From Cetobacterium somerae (lineage in GTDB: Bacteria; Fusobacteriota; Fusobacteriia; Fusobacteriales; Fusobacteriaceae): a DNA stretch of 64,000 nt. The stretch is taken from positions 620,001-684,000 of the forward strand of contig NZ_CP092520.1 of NCBI RefSeq assembly GCF_022430525.1, written 5' to 3'. Shown here piece after piece: positions 56,506 to 63,467 of the stretch. The translations under genes were made by a program, and so were the position numbers. The notes below the pieces were generated by a model. The model saw only the letters and a list, made by a program, of their open reading frames with translations, was not told the DNA's origin and ran no database searches. Within the stretch, counting starts at the first letter, position 1. Each line of letters begins with the position of its first letter.

Positions 56506-57507
56506 TTAATCCTCCATTCTCTTATCAGTTTCGACATCAATTATGTTTTCAAGAATCCTTAAATCTTTTTTAGTAAGAGTATCAAAATCAATTTTTAATT
56601 CACTAGCCTTTTTATTTATATTAAATTTAATTAAATCGGATTGTCTAAGGAGTTCTAATTTTTCTTCATTTGTTGCAAGTTCAACATTTCCTATAATTTT
56701 ATTTTCTTCATTAGTATTATCAACGTATTCAATATTAATAGTTCCCTCTTCAGATATACTTTTAATAGAAGAACCATCAATTTGTAAAGCCTTTTGAACA
56801 CTTACTGATAAAGCACCAAATTTACTTAAATTAAGTTTTAAAACTGTTTTTAAAGCCATTGAATCAAAGTTTTTACTCCAATTTGAACTACTATAACCTT
56901 TTTTTAAATCAGTTCCATAAGATTGACTATACTTCTCAGCATGGTTTTCAATTTGTTCTTTAGTCATATATAAAGTATTTCTAAATCCATTTGTAAATTC
57001 TATATAAGAGGCATAACCGATTGTTTTAGCTTCTAATCTTTGGTTTATATCCTCAATAAATTTAAAATTAAATTCACCAGTAAGTAGGTTATAATTTTCT
57101 AATTCACCTTCTTTTATCTCAATAGAGTTAATATATTTATATTGTCCACTTCTTAAAGCTAGTTGGATATAACCTTTATAACCCATTTGAAATTGAGCTT
57201 TATCTTTATAAGGAACTATATAAGCATAACCTAAATTCTTTTCTATCGGTAAATCTAGTGTTGCACTTGCTATTGCTGAATTGATAATAGATTGAGGTTC
57301 ACAATCTTGAAGTTGTGGAGTTCCTTCTACTACTCCAACAATAGCCATCATAAAGTGTCCTGCCTTATCTCCTAGCAAACTTTTCATTTGTTTTCTTATT
57401 GCCTCAGTAGCAAGTAGAGATTTTAAAGCAGGAATTCCTGTTCCATTAATACCTGTACTTAAACTATTGCTGTTACTACCAACTAAATCATTTTTAACTC
57501 TTGCCAT
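56506..57507 (-). CDS. recT: RecT family single-strand annealing protein
   Basis: 333 residues. Core from about 35-230 is RecT: ATLDLPIEKNLGYAYIVPYK, QFQMGYKGYIQLALRSGQ and the SNWSKNFDSMALKTVLKLNLSKFG block near the end of the core, where the conserved Met-Ala-x-Lys-Thr occurs. Anneals complementary single strands during phage recombination. Encoded just downstream of the YqaJ exonuclease, its usual partner. C-terminal tail (235-333) is acidic, as in known RecT proteins. Confidence 0.93.
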   Translation of the reverse strand: MARVKNDLVGSNSNSLSTGINGTGIPALKSLLATEAIRKQMKSLLGDKAGHFMMAIVGVVEGTPQLQDCEPQSIINSAIASATLDLPIEKNLGYAYIVPYKDKAQFQMGYKGYIQLALRSGQYKYINSIEIKEGELENYNLLTGEFNFKFIEDINQRLEAKTIGYASYIEFTNGFRNTLYMTKEQIENHAEKYSQSYGTDLKKGYSSSNWSKNFDSMALKTVLKLNLSKFGALSVSVQKALQIDGSSIKSISEEGTINIEYVDNTNEENKIIGNVELATNEEKLELLRQSDLIKFNINKKASELKIDFDTLTKKDLRILENIIDVETDKRMED

Positions 57508-57525
57508 TTTTTAATCCTCCCTTAA

Positions 57526-58620
57526 TTAAGCTACATATTTTGGTAATTCTTTGATATTAAATCTTTTAGAACCTCTTTTATCTATCTTCCAAGTTGCAAT
57601 ATATTCATTATTTATAATTAACTCTTCAGTTTGTAGTTCTAACATTTTCTTTTGAATTTCAGCCACAAAAGGTGTCATATCTTGTTCAACTTCTTTTAAT
57701 TCCTTAGAAAGTTCTTTAGAAGTATCTTTTAAAGATGTATAGTCTTGGAATTTATTAATTTCAATTATTGGTGTAGTTTCTAGTTTATTGCTAAAGCCTT
57801 TAAACTCTTCTTTAAAGAAGCTACATTCAGCTTTACAACCATTTGATTTAGGTTCTGTATTTGTATCTAAGCAATTTTGAAACTCTATAGATAATTCATA
57901 AGCTTTTTCAATTAACTTACTATCAACATCTATTTCATAAACTTTAGTAAATCTATTATCTATAAAACCAACTAGAAAGCCTTTAGTTTTATTCAGTACT
58001 GCAAGTTGCTGTTGTACTTGTGCATAGTATTTATTAGGCACTTCATCTTTAGACCAATCATATGCTTGATAACTATTTCCTGTTTTTAATTCAACTGGAT
58101 ACCATTCGTTATTAATCTTAACCCAACTATCAGGAGTACAAGTCCATAAAGGATATTGAGGATTAGCTACTACTTGATTTCCTTTTCTAACCTCTTGAAC
58201 ATCAAGGTTAAATTCTCTTTTAAAAAGATCTGGAAGATTATTAATTATGAAATCTTCAGCATAATGTCCAAAGTTCATAGCAACCATACTTTCAAAGCTA
58301 AACTCTCTTTTATATTGTCCTTTTCTTTCTAAATACATAAGTAATGGACTATTATAATTATCAGGTCTATCGATAAAACCATTTCTCCAAGCGTAATCAA
58401 CCATTAGTATAGAAACGTCAGTAGCTCCTATTCTTCTATGATTTAACCATTCACCTTCTCCACTACATTCTCCAGTGAATAACACTTCTGAATCATGTAA
58501 TTTTGGTGATAATTCTTCTAAAAGAGATATAAGTTCAGCTTTTTTCAACTTACTATATCCTTTAGCACCTAAAGTTTTTAATTGTTCTTTTAATTCTTTT
58601 ACTGTTAATTTCTCATTCAT
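57526..58620 (-). CDS. YqaJ-type recombination exonuclease with N-terminal SAP-like domain
   Basis: 364 residues. Residues 1-40 form a SAP/LEM-like helix-extended-helix (LTVKELKEQLKTLGAKGYSK), a DNA-binding add-on. The YqaJ/lambda-exonuclease domain follows: HRRIGATDVS, FGHYAEDFI (Glu), WTCTPDSW (Asp) and YPVELKTG (E-x-K), then YYAQVQQQLAVL: all PD-(D/E)xK residues present. Degrades one strand of double-stranded DNA ends for RecT. A long hairpin region lies in front of the gene. Confidence 0.9.
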   Translation of the reverse strand: MNEKLTVKELKEQLKTLGAKGYSKLKKAELISLLEELSPKLHDSEVLFTGECSGEGEWLNHRRIGATDVSILMVDYAWRNGFIDRPDNYNSPLLMYLERKGQYKREFSFESMVAMNFGHYAEDFIINNLPDLFKREFNLDVQEVRKGNQVVANPQYPLWTCTPDSWVKINNEWYPVELKTGNSYQAYDWSKDEVPNKYYAQVQQQLAVLNKTKGFLVGFIDNRFTKVYEIDVDSKLIEKAYELSIEFQNCLDTNTEPKSNGCKAECSFFKEEFKGFSNKLETTPIIEINKFQDYTSLKDTSKELSKELKEVEQDMTPFVAEIQKKMLELQTEELIINNEYIATWKIDKRGSKRFNIKELPKYVA

Positions 58621-58648
58621 GAGTAAAACCTCCGTTTTTTAAGTCTTG

Positions 58649-58722
58649 ATTACATACTCAATTTTCATCGGGGGATTATATAAGATAGTCGGGGGTATAT
58701 CTTATTTGATTGAGTATGTAAT
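58649..58722. repeat. Long inverted repeat before YqaJ gene
   Basis: Perfect 14-bp arms ATTACATACTCAAT (58649-58662) and ATTGAGTATGTAAT (58709-58722). Inner 8-bp arms ATAAGATA (58680-58687) and TATCTTAT (58698-58705). TCGGGGG occurs twice inside. Could be a leader RNA structure or a protein-binding site. Confidence 0.8.
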
Positions 58723-58744
58723 TAAAACCTAAAGGTTAGTGAGC

Positions 58745-58978
58745 CTATTTTATAAGGCTCACATTGTATTTTGTGCCTTCTCTTTTATATTCTTCTCTCA
58801 TTTCTAGTAAGCAATCATCACATAAGTTCATGTGCCAGCCTTTCATAAATTCATCTATAAGTATCCATTTGGCCTTATGTTCTCCACATTCACACATAAT
58901 GTCATTATCTTTTTTTAAAAGTTTTAAATCTTTGATTAATAAGTTTGTTTCTAATTCTAAAAGCTCTACTCCTAACAT
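58745..58978 (-). CDS. Small zinc-ribbon-like protein (element early region)
   Basis: 77 residues. Helical N-terminus, then CECGEHKAKW and NLCDDCLLEM: two pairs of Cys (C-x-C and C-x2-C) that could bind zinc, as in phage zinc-finger proteins. No enzyme motif. Followed by a GTGAGCC / GGCTCAC hairpin (58739-58762). Confidence 0.6.
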   Translation of the reverse strand: MLGVELLELETNLLIKDLKLLKKDNDIMCECGEHKAKWILIDEFMKGWHMNLCDDCLLEMREEYKREGTKYNVSLIK

Positions 58979-58986
58979 ATTTCCTC

Positions 58987-59064
58987 CTACATAATTCTCA
59001 TTATTATTACTTCAACAGTAAGTACCATCAATCCAATTATTGTTAATTCAGCTATTACTTTCAT
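58987..59064 (-). CDS. 25-residue membrane peptide
   Basis: MKVIAELTIIGLMVLTVEVI then IMRIM: one hydrophobic helix. GGGGG precedes the ATG, which overlaps the upstream stop (TAATG). Coding is supported by this coupling, not by any family. Confidence 0.45.
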   Translation of the reverse strand: MKVIAELTIIGLMVLTVEVIIMRIM

Positions 59065-59186
59065 TAAATCCCCCACATCCTTGCATAAACTTCAAGTCTT
59101 GCTAAACATTCGTTATAAGTTCCAATCAATATAATTCCATTAATTTCAAATTTCCATAATCCATTTTTTAAATTTTTAATAATCAT
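59064..59186 (-). CDS. 40-residue protein, first gene of early operon
   Basis: MIIKNLKNGLWKFEINGIIL then IGTYNECLARLEVYARMWGI. AAGGAGGG precedes the ATG and the start lies just after the early promoter and operators. Unknown small phage-like protein; position like cro but no helix-turn-helix is apparent. Confidence 0.55.
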   Translation of the reverse strand: MIIKNLKNGLWKFEINGIILIGTYNECLARLEVYARMWGI

Positions 59187-59200
59187 ATACCCTCCTTGTT

Positions 59201-59219
59201 ATAACTAAAAAAAAGTTAT
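59201..59219. promoter_or_regulatory. Repressor operator site 1
   Basis: ATAACT-N7-AGTTAT, perfect 19-bp palindrome, in the early leader just before the first ribosome-binding site. Confidence 0.75.
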
Positions 59220-59240
59220 AACAGATATTAAAAAATATTA

Positions 59241-59259
59241 ATAACTTAATTTCAGTTAT
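59241..59259. promoter_or_regulatory. Repressor operator site 2
   Basis: ATAACT-N7-AGTTAT, perfect, directly downstream of the early -10 box and covering the transcription start. Confidence 0.78.
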
Positions 59260-59288
59260 ATAATATAACTATTTTTTGGTTATGTCAA
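59260..59288 (-). promoter_or_regulatory. Early leftward promoter of element
   Basis: Minus strand TTGACA (59288-59283), 17-bp spacer, TATTAT (59265-59260). Operator 3 fills the spacer. Confidence 0.8.
59265..59283. promoter_or_regulatory. Repressor operator site 3
   Basis: ATAACT-N7-GGTTAT, one mismatch to the palindrome, between the -35 and -10 of the early promoter. Same half-site and spacing as sites 1 and 2. Confidence 0.72.
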
Positions 59289-59294
59289 TAATTA

Positions 59295-59324
59295 TTTTAA
59301 CATTTTGTTAAAATTTCTTTTAAC
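59295..59324. promoter_or_regulatory. Second operator type: overlapping palindromes
   Basis: TTTTAACA-TTT-TGTTAAAA (59295-59313) shares its right arm with GTTAAAA-TTTC-TTTTAAC (59307-59324). They overlap the -35 box of the repressor promoter and differ from the ATAACT sites. Confidence 0.55.
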
Positions 59325-59348
59325 ATATCTTTCGTTTTATAGTATAAT
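59320..59348 (+). promoter_or_regulatory. Repressor (maintenance) promoter
   Basis: TTAACA (59320-59325), 17-bp spacer, TATAAT (59343-59348), divergent from the early promoter. Confidence 0.75.
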
Positions 59349-59376
59349 TAATCAAAAAGCATGGAGGAATGGAGAA

Positions 59377-60087
59377 ATGTTAACAACAGGAGAAATCTTA
59401 AAAAATAAAAGAGAAGAAAAAGGCCTTTCAGCTTCAAGATTAGCTGAGAATTTGAATGTTTCTCAACCATATGTAACAGCAATAGAGAATAACACTAAAA
59501 GACCAAGTAAAGATTATTTACAGAATATATATAATGAGTTTTTATTTACAAATGATGAAAAAATAGCAATAGAAGAGTATGAAAAGTTTAGACGTTTGCC
59601 GATTGATATACAAGAGAAGTTAATTTTTTTGGAAAAAAATAACCAAAAAAAAGTAATACAATCAAATTTAAAACCATTAAGTGAAGAAGACTTTATTGAA
59701 ATGCCTGTAAAAGCAAAAGCTTCTGCAGGGAATGGATATATTAATTTTGAGGATACGCTATATACAAGATTAATTAGAAGAGGTAATTTTTGTCAAGATT
59801 GTTATTTAATTGAAGTAGCAGGAAATTCAATGGAACCATTAATTCAAGATGGGTCATTCGTTATAGTAGATCCACATCAAACTGAATATATTGCAAATAA
59901 GATATATGTTGTTAAAGTTGGAGAAGAAACTTTTGTAAAAAGAATTCTTATAAAAGAGGAGGCTCAAGTAATGATATTAAAAAGTGTAAATACAGATTAT
60001 GATGATGTTTATATAGCTGGTAAAGAGTTAGAAAATGTAAAATTATTAGGAAGAGCAATAAAATTTGTTTACGAGGGAAATTTATAA
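59377..60087 (+). CDS. CI/LexA-type phage repressor (XRE HTH + S24 peptidase)
   Basis: 236 residues. XRE helix-turn-helix (about 4-58: NLNVSQPYVTAIENNTKRPS) and a S24/LexA C-terminal domain. Self-cleavage site Ala117-Gly118 (KASAGNG), catalytic Ser151 (GNSMEP) and Lys188 (VKRI), 37 residues apart as in LexA, so it should be inactivated by RecA on DNA damage. Keeps the early promoter off through nearby operators. The frame opens at TTG 59305, but that is upstream of the promoter; ATG 59377 is the start. First gene of the rightward operon. Confidence 0.93.
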   Translation: MLTTGEILKNKREEKGLSASRLAENLNVSQPYVTAIENNTKRPSKDYLQNIYNEFLFTNDEKIAIEEYEKFRRLPIDIQEKLIFLEKNNQKKVIQSNLKPLSEEDFIEMPVKAKASAGNGYINFEDTLYTRLIRRGNFCQDCYLIEVAGNSMEPLIQDGSFVIVDPHQTEYIANKIYVVKVGEETFVKRILIKEEAQVMILKSVNTDYDDVYIAGKELENVKLLGRAIKFVYEGNL

Positions 60088-60102
60088 AATAAGGAGGAAA
60101 TT

Positions 60103-61164
60103 ATGGATTTATATCAAGAATGGCAAGAAAAAATAAAAAATATATCTACTAATAATTTTAGTATATCTATCGGTGAACTAGTAACAAGGTATAGTCAAGA
60201 ACAAAAAAGAATAGTAATTAATCCTGCTTATCAAAGGCATTATCGTTGGACAAACGAGCAAAAAAGTAATTTTATAGAATCGTTACTTTTAGGATATCCG
60301 ATACCACCTATTTTTATGTACAGAGACACTGTTCATGGATTTTGGGAAGTTATTGATGGGCTACAGAGATTAGCAACAATTTATGAATTTATAGGTGTGT
60401 TAGAAGAAAGTTTTCCAAGAAAGGAAAAATTAAAAAAATTAAAAAGAACTAGTATTTTTAGAACACTAGAAGATAAAACGTGGGAAGATTTTAAGAAATC
60501 AAATTTAGATTTTATATTAGAAACACAAACATTACAAGTAACTGTTTTAGATAATAAAAGTGATATTGAAAATAAATATGAAATTTTTAGAAGACTAAAT
60601 TCCTCTTCAACAGTTCTTTCAGCTCAAGAGATAAGAAATGCAACATTATATGAATCAGCTCCGGCAGTCTATGAACATATAGAAAAACAAATAAAAAGAT
60701 TAGATTTTACTTTTTTGAGTGCACAAGATTTTATAGAAAGAAAAGATATGGAATTATTTTTAGAATTTCTATTATTAAGCAATTTATTAAAAAATCAATA
60801 TCAAGATAATGATGCAGCAAATTTTTCAGAAGCTTTAAATAAATTTTCATTATCTTTAGATAGTGAGGAGTTAGAAGAAGGATTTATTCAATTTTCTAAA
60901 TTTATAAATGATTGTGGAAAATGTCAATTTAAATATACAAAGGATGAAAAACCTCAAGGGGCTTTTATAAATGCATACTTTGAAATTATATCAAGTCTTT
61001 ATATTCTTTCAGAAGATGGAAAAGTAGAAGATGAAGAAATAAAAGAAATTTTATCTAAAAAATACAGTGAATGGCAAACAGAGATAGGAGTAAATAACCC
61101 AAGTGCTCTTAACAGAATGAGAATGGCTATGAAATATGCAAAGGATTATAGAAATGTTAGATAA
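60103..61164 (+). CDS. DUF262 (ParB/GmrS-like) protein, putative defence gene
   Basis: 353 residues. DUF262 N-terminal domain: INPAYQRHYRW (39-49), IESLLLGYPIPPIFM, WEVIDGLQRLATI (81-93), where Q-R and D-G-x-Q-R are the conserved nucleotide-handling motifs of the ParB/Srx-like fold. The C-terminal half is helical, without the DUF1524 HNH part of full GmrSD type IV enzymes. DUF262 proteins occur in anti-phage systems. It is 15 bp after the repressor and overlaps the HEPN gene, so the three form one lysogenic operon. Confidence 0.85.
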   Translation: MDLYQEWQEKIKNISTNNFSISIGELVTRYSQEQKRIVINPAYQRHYRWTNEQKSNFIESLLLGYPIPPIFMYRDTVHGFWEVIDGLQRLATIYEFIGVLEESFPRKEKLKKLKRTSIFRTLEDKTWEDFKKSNLDFILETQTLQVTVLDNKSDIENKYEIFRRLNSSSTVLSAQEIRNATLYESAPAVYEHIEKQIKRLDFTFLSAQDFIERKDMELFLEFLLLSNLLKNQYQDNDAANFSEALNKFSLSLDSEELEEGFIQFSKFINDCGKCQFKYTKDEKPQGAFINAYFEIISSLYILSEDGKVEDEEIKEILSKKYSEWQTEIGVNNPSALNRMRMAMKYAKDYRNVR

Positions 61165-61765
61165 AAAAAAAGTTATTAATGATTTAAAGTTTTTGATAAA
61201 ATATTCAAAAGAAACAATGGAAAATCAGCATAAGTCAGAAACAGAGAAAGGATTAGTAATACTTACTTCTTATGTTGCTGCAAATTCTTTGTATGAAAAA
61301 TTTTCTCTATTAATATTAGAGGATATTTTAAAAAACTATAATCAAGATTTAAGAAAACTTTCTAAAAAAATATTTTTGCTTAAATATAGAAATGGTAAAA
61401 AATTAAATAATCTTTCTATAAAAGATATTGATGTTTTTATAAACGGGATAAAAACTGAAAGAATGAGTAGTGATTTTAAAAATGATCATAAATCTTTAAA
61501 GGATATTTCAAATTTATTTGAATTTTTAAAGCAAAGTGAAGAAACTAAAAAAGTTATTGATAAAATATTATTGAAAAGAAGATTAACTTTTTTAGGTTTA
61601 CAGGAACAATTGCAAGATGATTATAAAGATACAAGAACGAGAGTTGTTCATGGAGATTATAAAGATATAAAAACACTATATTATTTATATAGAGGTAAGT
61701 ATTTAGATTTTTTAATTAATATTTACATAGCTATGAAAATAATGATGTATTCAGAACATCTATAG
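61154..61765 (+). CDS. HEPN-domain protein (MAE_28990-like), putative RNase
   Basis: 203 residues, all-helical, with the HEPN signature Arg161-x4-His166 in TRTRVVHGDY near the C-terminus, plus a long N-terminal helix pair. HEPN proteins of this kind are RNases in toxin-antitoxin and defence modules. Two ATGs are possible (61136, 61154); AAAGGA at 61139-61144 favours 61154, which overlaps the DUF262 stop by 11 bp. The DUF262-HEPN pairing is known in defence islands, and is the core of the cassette. Confidence 0.75.
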   Translation: MLDKKKVINDLKFLIKYSKETMENQHKSETEKGLVILTSYVAANSLYEKFSLLILEDILKNYNQDLRKLSKKIFLLKYRNGKKLNNLSIKDIDVFINGIKTERMSSDFKNDHKSLKDISNLFEFLKQSEETKKVIDKILLKRRLTFLGLQEQLQDDYKDTRTRVVHGDYKDIKTLYYLYRGKYLDFLINIYIAMKIMMYSEHL

Positions 61766-61828
61766 ACATTAGTTAAAAATTGGTGTATAATATAAAGATA
61801 TGAAAATTGAACGAAGGAGAATTTTTTT

Positions 61829-63304
61829 ATGGATTTTTCGAAGATATTACAAACTTATTTTGAATTAATTGATAATTTTTTTGAAAATAAAAATATGGAT
61901 TTTATAAAAGAAAACTCTCAATACTTTACACCAATAAATATAGTTGATAAAATGTTAGAAGATTTAGAAATCCAAAATTTAGAAAGAGTAAAGATACTAG
62001 ATCCAGCATGTGGTTGTGGGATACTTTTAATAAAATTATTAGAAAGATTATTAGATTCAAAAAAAATAAAAATAATAGAAATTGATGCATACGATATTGA
62101 TTACGAAGCATTAAATATAACTAAGAAAATAATTAATGATATAGCTGCTTTAGCAAAAATAAAAATAAAAATAAATCTTTATGATATGGATTTTTTAAAA
62201 GTAAATATTGAAAGAAAATATAACTATATAATATCAAATCCTCCATATAAAAAGACCAATAAAGATTTAGTAGAACAAGATTTAACTTTTTTAATAAATG
62301 GACAACCAAATTTATACCATTTGTTTATAGGGAAATCATTAAAACTATTAGAAAAAAAAGGAAAGTATATATTAGTATCTCCGAAAAACTATCTTTCTGG
62401 AAAGTATACTGAAAAATTAAGAGAATTTATTTTAAAAAAATTTTCAATAACAAAATTGCATACTTTCAATGAAAGAAGTCAAATTTTTGGGGGAGAAATT
62501 ATACAAGAAGTATGTATTTCGCATATAGAAAATATAAAAAAAGACGATGTGATTGTATCGTATAATGGTAATGAAAAAATAGTATTAAATATGAATAAGT
62601 TGATATTAGATGCTGATAAATTTATAATAATGACGCCAAGAAATTTAGAAGACGTAAAAGTTATTGAACTATTTAATAATATTAAAGACAAGAGTATTGG
62701 TAATGAATTATTTATGAGAGTAGGAAAAGTTGTACAGTTTCGTGTCCATGATAGAGAAAATTCTTTAATAGAGGAAGAGTTTAATGAAATTGAAAATGAA
62801 GTTCCACTACTAGTATACCGTCATATTAATGAAGGAAAAATAAATTATAGACAAATACAGGAAAAAAATAAAAATAGAGCAATAACATTAAAGAATAATA
62901 TCAAGAATCAATCTATTTTGGTAAAAAATAGCAATTATGTTATTTTAAGAAAAAATATAGAAAAGAAAAACAAAAAAATAATAATGCCAGTTTTATATTT
63001 AAAAAATTTAGAATGTGATAAATTGGGAATTGATAATAATCTTTCATATTTTACAAATATTAATGATAATTTAAGTATGGAGGAGGCAGTAGGAATTTTT
63101 TGTATAATAAATTCGGAGCAATTTGATACTTATTATAGAATGATAAATAGTAGCCATACTTTAAATGTATATGAGTTAGAATCAATGAAATTCCCACCAT
63201 TAAGTACAATAAAGAGAATTGGAGAAAAATATAGCAAATTAGATTTAACTGTAAAGTTATGTACAGATATAGTTAAAAATGAGCTATTGGAAAAAAGATT
63301 CTAA
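61829..63304 (+). CDS. N6-adenine DNA methyltransferase (Eco57I-like)
   Basis: 491 residues. Motif I ILDPACGCGILL with Asp58, motif IV SNPPY (Asn137-Pro-Pro-Tyr), and FTPINIVDKML before motif I: a gamma-class N6-adenine methylase. After the methylase fold, from about residue 270, a target-recognition-like region follows. No restriction gene is recognisable downstream, so it may be solitary, protect a partner off the edge, or work with the DUF262/HEPN genes. It lies 63 bp after the HEPN gene, with its own GAAGGAG ribosome-binding site. Confidence 0.88.
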   Translation: MDFSKILQTYFELIDNFFENKNMDFIKENSQYFTPINIVDKMLEDLEIQNLERVKILDPACGCGILLIKLLERLLDSKKIKIIEIDAYDIDYEALNITKKIINDIAALAKIKIKINLYDMDFLKVNIERKYNYIISNPPYKKTNKDLVEQDLTFLINGQPNLYHLFIGKSLKLLEKKGKYILVSPKNYLSGKYTEKLREFILKKFSITKLHTFNERSQIFGGEIIQEVCISHIENIKKDDVIVSYNGNEKIVLNMNKLILDADKFIIMTPRNLEDVKVIELFNNIKDKSIGNELFMRVGKVVQFRVHDRENSLIEEEFNEIENEVPLLVYRHINEGKINYRQIQEKNKNRAITLKNNIKNQSILVKNSNYVILRKNIEKKNKKIIMPVLYLKNLECDKLGIDNNLSYFTNINDNLSMEEAVGIFCIINSEQFDTYYRMINSSHTLNVYELESMKFPPLSTIKRIGEKYSKLDLTVKLCTDIVKNELLEKRF

Positions 63305-63310
63305 TATGAG

Positions 63311-63412
63311 TCATCGAAAAAGTAATTTTTTAATTAAAATTGAATTTAAATTTTTTAAGAACCCTTGATTCATAAGGGTTCTTTTTGATTTAAAATTTTA
63401 ATTTTTCGATGA
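63311..63412. repeat. 102-bp palindromic element around terminator
   Basis: Outer perfect arms TCATCGAAAAA (63311-63321) and TTTTTCGATGA (63402-63412), AT-rich imperfect inner pairing, and a central terminator stem. Could be one long hairpin or a MITE-like insertion. Confidence 0.6.
63357..63383. terminator. Bidirectional terminator after methyltransferase
   Basis: Perfect 10-bp stem AAGAACCCTT / AAGGGTTCTT with a 7-nt loop and T-run. Confidence 0.88.
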
Positions 63413-63467
63413 TTTTAAGGTTTTTCAGTGCCCTCTTATTAAGAATACTTTTTTATATTATAACAAA

